Below, piece after piece: positions 60,048 through 64,000 of a stretch of DNA of 64,000 bases (the stretch's first letter is position 1; every line of letters begins with the position of its first letter). Below the pieces are notes generated by a model. It was not told the origin of the DNA. It saw nothing but the letters and a program-made list of their open reading frames with translations, and ran no database searches. The stretch comes from Rhizophlyctis rosea (Eukaryota; Chytridiomycota; Chytridiomycetes; Rhizophlyctidales; Rhizophlyctidaceae). Location of the stretch: positions 60,268 to 124,267 of the forward strand of contig JADGJC010000099.1 in assembly GCA_027596075.1 (NCBI GenBank), in the 5' to 3' direction. The translations under genes and the position numbers were made by a program.

Positions 60048-61062
60048 AAAGTTGAGGTTTTCAAGATTGTATGGAAGGGGCGTGAGAAAGAGGGTTTAGG
60101 TCGCGCTGGATGGGGTGGTGGCAACTGGGTGGTGCCGCTGGTGCGCTGGTGGTTGTTTACGCGTCACGTGAATTGGAAGGCGTTCTGATGGTGTTGACAC
60201 TGTTGAGGCTCGGGTGCAGCTGGTCAAAGGGTCTACTTGTCTACCTCTCTGGAAGGTGTGAACGAGATCTTCTCTACGATAGTTACTATTTCTAGGATAA
60301 GTGTGGTAAAGTGAACAAATATGAGGCGAAGGTGTTCTCAACGCCCTTTTGACTTGAGCTTCCCAGTGTGTTCCCACACGCGCGTGCTGCGAAGGAGGCT
60401 GACTGTAACAGCCTGACTCTGGGAGGCGAGGTGATAGGGACACAAGCGGCGGGCTGCCTCAGCCTGCAGCGTAGCTCAGCGTAGCCCCGAAGGACTCTCA
60501 GGGCCTGGACAGCTCCTTGTCCTCCGGTCGCAAATGGTCACACACCCTTTGGATTTCTCGCTCACAAAGATACAGCTCGGCGGTAACGCAAGTTACACCA
60601 CATTCGCCAAGGTCAGGATGTCGGTAATGTGGGCTCCGCCTTTCAGAAGTTGGAACCATGGAAGTTCGATACAAAAGCAATGAGTGCAATGGCTTTGGTG
60701 GTGGTCATTTGCCATGTTTCCCTCACATCAACGGAGTTCAACAGCGTTCAGATCAAGGCTTGTAATGAACGTTATCCGAACAACGCGTCCATCAGCAAAT
60801 ATATTGAATTAATCAATCTGCTGTGGAGAAACCTTACGCGGGCATCACGCGCATGGCTCTCTGCATGATGGCACGAGCAGGACTATTGATGCATCACTAA
60901 TAGTGATACCATCTTGAATAGTTTGAATAGCAGATAATGGGACCTACATCAAGTCACCCCTCCATAATTGGACATCCCAAAACCACTACCTATTCTACCC
61001 TAAGTTCCCTACCCCGACCAATCAAAGATTCATTCTACACCAATGCTAGTCTGATGCACACC
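60048..61062. other. Intergenic stretch between Nudix and CYP7-like genes
   Basis: About 1 kb containing the Nudix promoter and the P450 3' end. No gene is recognisable. Confidence 0.4.
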
Positions 61063-62981
61063 TCATTTCGCCAACACACCGTCCTTCAATTTATACTTAA
61101 ACTCCAAATCACCCACAGGACCAATGATCCCAAACCCAAACCTCGATTGATCCATAGGCGGCAATTCCGCCTCACTATCAACCTTCACATCAAGTGCATA
61201 TAGCAGCATGGCAATCAGGGTTTTGATCTGTTGAGAATCATAATTCATATCAGCATCGGGGTGAAAGGGTTAAGTGGTCCGATACGACACATACCTCATT
61301 TCTTGCCAAAAACCGTCCGGGACACAACGTGGTACCACCACCAAAGGGCAAATGCAGTTGGCGTGGAGCAGCTTTCCCGTCCGCACTGTAGAACCGGTAT
61401 GGATCATATTTCATCGGTTCAGGGTAGATGTCCTCATCTATGTCACGAATGTAAACAAACAACTCAAGAAAATAAATAAACAAAAGCACACCACGACACT
61501 CCACACTCACCAAAATGCACATGATGCGACGAAATACCCACAATATCCCCCTTCCTAACTCTAAACTTCACCCCATTCTTGAAATCCAATTCCTGATCTG
61601 CCTTCGAAACTCGCAACGACAGCGACGAGGATGCGAGGCGGAGGGACTCGGAAATGCATGCGTCGAGGAAGGGAAGTTGTTGGAGGTTGATTTCTAGTCT
61701 GGCGGAGAGATTCTCGTTGTTCGTGCTGACTGCTTGAGCAATTTCTTCTTCTACTTTGACTCGGATGTCTGGGTGAGTGAGGATGTGTGCTAGGGACCAG
61801 AAAAGGCCGGGCATGGCGTTTGCTTGCTGCGAAGGTATGCATGAATTAAAATCGGTCCCAAGCAGCTTGCCGACAAAAAAAGAAGTCCACAGATGACTTA
61901 CGGCAGCCCACAGAATGGTAAACTCCAGTCTCCCCGCAACCAATGTGCTCGCCTCATGCTTCTTCAGGGTTTCGCTACGACTCTGAATGAACTTGCTGGC
62001 ATTTTCCAGCGTTTTCCCTCCATCCAATGTACGCCTCGCCATCATTTCCGCCTGCCGCCGCTGTGCAAGTCGCGCCTCCTTCAACATGAAGTCCGGCATG
62101 CCCGCTGCGGCTAGTGGGAATTTGCTGTCTAAATTATGCAAGACGCAGTTAGCACGCTTCCCAGCAATGTTACACCTTTCAGATCACTGGCCACGGGGAG
62201 CCATACCGAAAATAAGAAAATCCTTGTAAATGTCATCCGCATCAAATCCATCTCCGAAGATAGTGGCGAGGTTCGCATCGAAGAGCCAGCGAGAAGCATC
62301 AGCCCAGACTTTGCCGGTGATATAACCTTCCCCATCAATGTGCGCGGGGTTTAGTGTTGTGCCTGCCCGCAAGAAGATGCCCTCGAGGATGTGCTGGTAT
62401 TTGAGCGATTGACCTTTGAGCGTTTCTGGATCGTGGAGGAAGCGATAGTGGGCGCGGAGGTGGTGGTTGAAATCCTGAGGAGGGTGGTATGAAATGGATT
62501 TCGAACGAATGGACTGGCAAGTGAATGGAGGGAAAGGACCCTTACCATGGCTTTGGGACATTGAAATCCCGTCTCCAAGATGTTCTGCTCAATCTCATCA
62601 AATTGTAGATTCTTGTTCCGGTAGAACGCCGGTACAGCCGCAGGATCCAGCACGAACGTCATGCGCTTTCCCGCGAGATAGACGGTAAAGACAGGACCAT
62701 GCTTCTTTCTGAAGGGTAATCTCGACAATCAGCCAGGTAACCAAAAGAAGCAAAGGAACAACCCCTCCAGTTCCTCACCTTGCCTCGTTCATGAACTTCG
62801 CCGGGTCTTTCCCATACTCTGCAGCCACACCAAGATACGGCACATATCCAGCCAAAAGGGGTGCTTCACCGTCCTTCCGCCATCGTTGCTTGCTGATCAC
62901 AAGCGCGACAGTCGAGAGGGCGGCCACGGCCGTTGCCGAGACCAACTGTGTTACGGTTGGGACGAAAGACGATGCATCCAT
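61063..62981 (-). CDS. CYP7/CYP8-like cytochrome P450
   Basis: The start at 62981 (MDASSFVPTVTQLV) leads into an N-terminal anchor (ATAVAALSTVALVI). About seven exons. The conserved order is PYLGVAAEYGKDPAKFMNEAR, KHGPVFTVYLAGKRMTFVLD, the I-helix LWAAQANAMPGLFWSLAHIL, the K-helix ACISESLRLASSSLSLRVS, DPYRFYSADG and the heme loop LPFGGGTTLCPGRFLA. The I-helix has no acid-Thr pair; it carries Asn instead, a hallmark of the CYP7/CYP8 group (sterol 7-alpha-hydroxylases and prostacyclin synthase), as does the GGGTxxCPGR loop. Those relatives act on sterols or rearrange peroxides. The substrate here could be a sterol or a terpenoid from the nearby locus. ER membrane location is expected. Confidence 0.85.
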
Positions 62982-63413
62982 AGTGACGGCGGTGATCCGA
63001 GAGGTAGATGTCTGGTCAGATCAGATCCGTTGGAAGATCAGGAGCAACAACCATTTCGGTTTATTTACCTATCTGGTGAAGGTGGTGAACAGCAAGCATG
63101 CGGGTAAAAGTGCGGAGAATGGTGGGGGTTCTAAGAATGCAAATTGTGGCACAGCACGTGGATACGGGAATAAGATTTACCGATTGAGTCTTGAGTGCCC
63201 CTCACTTCCCTCACCCAGGGTCCTATCGCCCATTTTCCGAATCTTGACAACTTTGACACTTCGCTACTTCCACCATCTGTTTGGAAATGCAGGCAAACCT
63301 TCAACATCATTCAACATGGCGTTTCATTAAAGACGACTGGGAAGATACCGAATATATAAATCGCTACATAGTTCGGGTTGCTGAACCGCCCGAAACGACT
63401 GGTGTTGAGCCAA
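62982..63413. promoter_or_regulatory. Intergenic region upstream of the CYP7-like gene
   Basis: About 430 bp including the P450 promoter. I see no gene or clear TATA box. Confidence 0.35.
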
Positions 63414-63515
63414 GTACAGGTCCCTGGAAGAAGTTAAGGTAGTTGTGGACGTATAAGATCACTGTGCCACGGGCTTAGTGACTGGAAAAGTACACAGATT
63501 TTTCCAGGGACCTGT
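63414..63515. mobile_element. 102-bp Tc1/mariner-like MITE
   Basis: A 15-bp perfect inverted repeat, TACAGGTCCCTGGAA (63414-63428), faces its complement at 63501-63515. Each end has TA outside CAGGTCCC, as expected for a Tc1/mariner TA target duplication. The interior is too short for a transposase, so it is a non-autonomous miniature element. It lies just outside the mitochondrial-like segment that follows. Confidence 0.7.
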
Positions 63516-63629
63516 ATGTTGATAATCAGACGATTGTCTCAATTCAAATACGCGGAAGACTTTACTGCTGCCGCACTGCAGTCATAGCGGTCATAACTAT
63601 AAAGTTGTAGCCATTGAGTCTATTAGGTC

Positions 63630-64000
63630 TGCTGGTCTAATCATTCTTGCCAATATCTTACCACTTGCAGGTGCCGAATCAGCTGTTGCATTGGCTCTTT
63701 TGGTTGCCTTCTATCCACTAAGAGGTACAATACTATGCCGATTGGTGCCTTATTTAATTATTTGTTGGATGGAATTAGCTTTTGTTAATAGTGGTTTCCA
63801 GGATCCGGCTAGTGACTGGATGTACAGTATCATTGATCTTCATGACCGTATTATCTTCTACTTGCTCATTATTTTGTGTGTTGTAGTGTGGTTTGTTGTT
63901 AAGGTCTTGGTGAGGACTATTAGCAACAGTGCTAATGATCACTTAGCTCACTTGCACCTCACGGTAACACTTTAGAGTTAGTTTGGACAATAACACCTGC
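63630..64000 (+). pseudogene. Mitochondrial-like segment: nad4L end fused to cox2, probable NUMT
   Basis: From about 63630 the frame reads GLIILANILPLAGAESAVAL and LLVAFYPLRGTI, like the C-terminal half of NADH dehydrogenase subunit 4L. Without a stop it runs into MELAFVNSGFQDPASDWMYS and IIDLHDRIIFYLLIILCVVV, which is the N-terminal part of cytochrome c oxidase subunit 2. Near 63945-63960 the frame shifts: HLAHLHLTVTL then stop, while another frame continues HGNTLELVWTITP, the expected COX2 sequence. The segment is T-rich, unlike the neighbouring GC-richer genes. A nuclear copy of mitochondrial DNA fits best; a mis-joined contig or real mitochondrial sequence at the edge is possible. It continues past the window. 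Confidence 0.75.

Overview
The window looks like nuclear DNA of a zoosporic (flagellated) fungus, most likely a chytrid. Protein-coding genes are split by many short GT-AG introns. One gene encodes the intraflagellar transport protein IFT172, which non-flagellated fungi lack. Other genes (NUF2 kinetochore subunit, palmitoyl-protein thioesterase, PFA-DSP phosphatase, TmcB-like PAS membrane protein, Crinkler-like ATPase/nuclease) fit an early-diverging fungus. All names come from reading translated sequence by eye; no database search was run.

Layout. 1-4074 is gene-poor, with a cluster of GGGGAAGTCCCC palindromes. 4075-6374 (-) is NUF2; one of its introns is full of GC-rich TTC-loop hairpins. 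7205-8768 (+) encodes an RS/RD-rich protein. 9177-16417 (-) is IFT172, interrupted by a 10-N assembly gap beside a poly-C run. 16832-18821 (+) is an acetyl-CoA acetyltransferase, divergent from IFT172. 18961-21430 (-) encodes an unusual PARP-like domain joined to two B-boxes. 22602-23039 (-) may encode a small secreted protein. 23157-28509 (-) encodes a TmcB-like multi-pass membrane protein with PAS domains. 29100-30470 (+) is an ATP-grasp enzyme, 30939-32602 (-) a frameshifted Crinkler-like gene, and 33032-33808 (+) a gamma-carbonic-anhydrase-like left-handed beta-helix protein.

34133-46269 is the most interesting part. It holds an ABCG half-transporter, a PaxB/Pyr4-like membrane terpene cyclase, an NAD(P)-binding reductase, a lipocalin-like protein, a flavin monooxygenase and a divergent GGPP-synthase-like prenyltransferase, next to each other. 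Two cytochromes P450 (55680-58123 and a CYP7-like one at 61063-62981) lie 10-17 kb further on. Together they suggest a candidate terpenoid biosynthetic locus in a flagellated fungus. Between the core and the P450s sit ordinary genes: a Siw14-like phosphatase (47282-48643), palmitoyl-protein thioesterase (49041-50883), a large homeodomain protein (51366-54491) and a NUDX14-like Nudix hydrolase (58878-60047).

The right edge holds a 102-bp Tc1/mariner-like MITE (63414-63515) and then a piece of mitochondrial DNA (nad4L joined to cox2, with a frameshift), probably a NUMT. The N gap with poly-C and a poly-G tract near 46.71 kb are probably sequencing or assembly artefacts.
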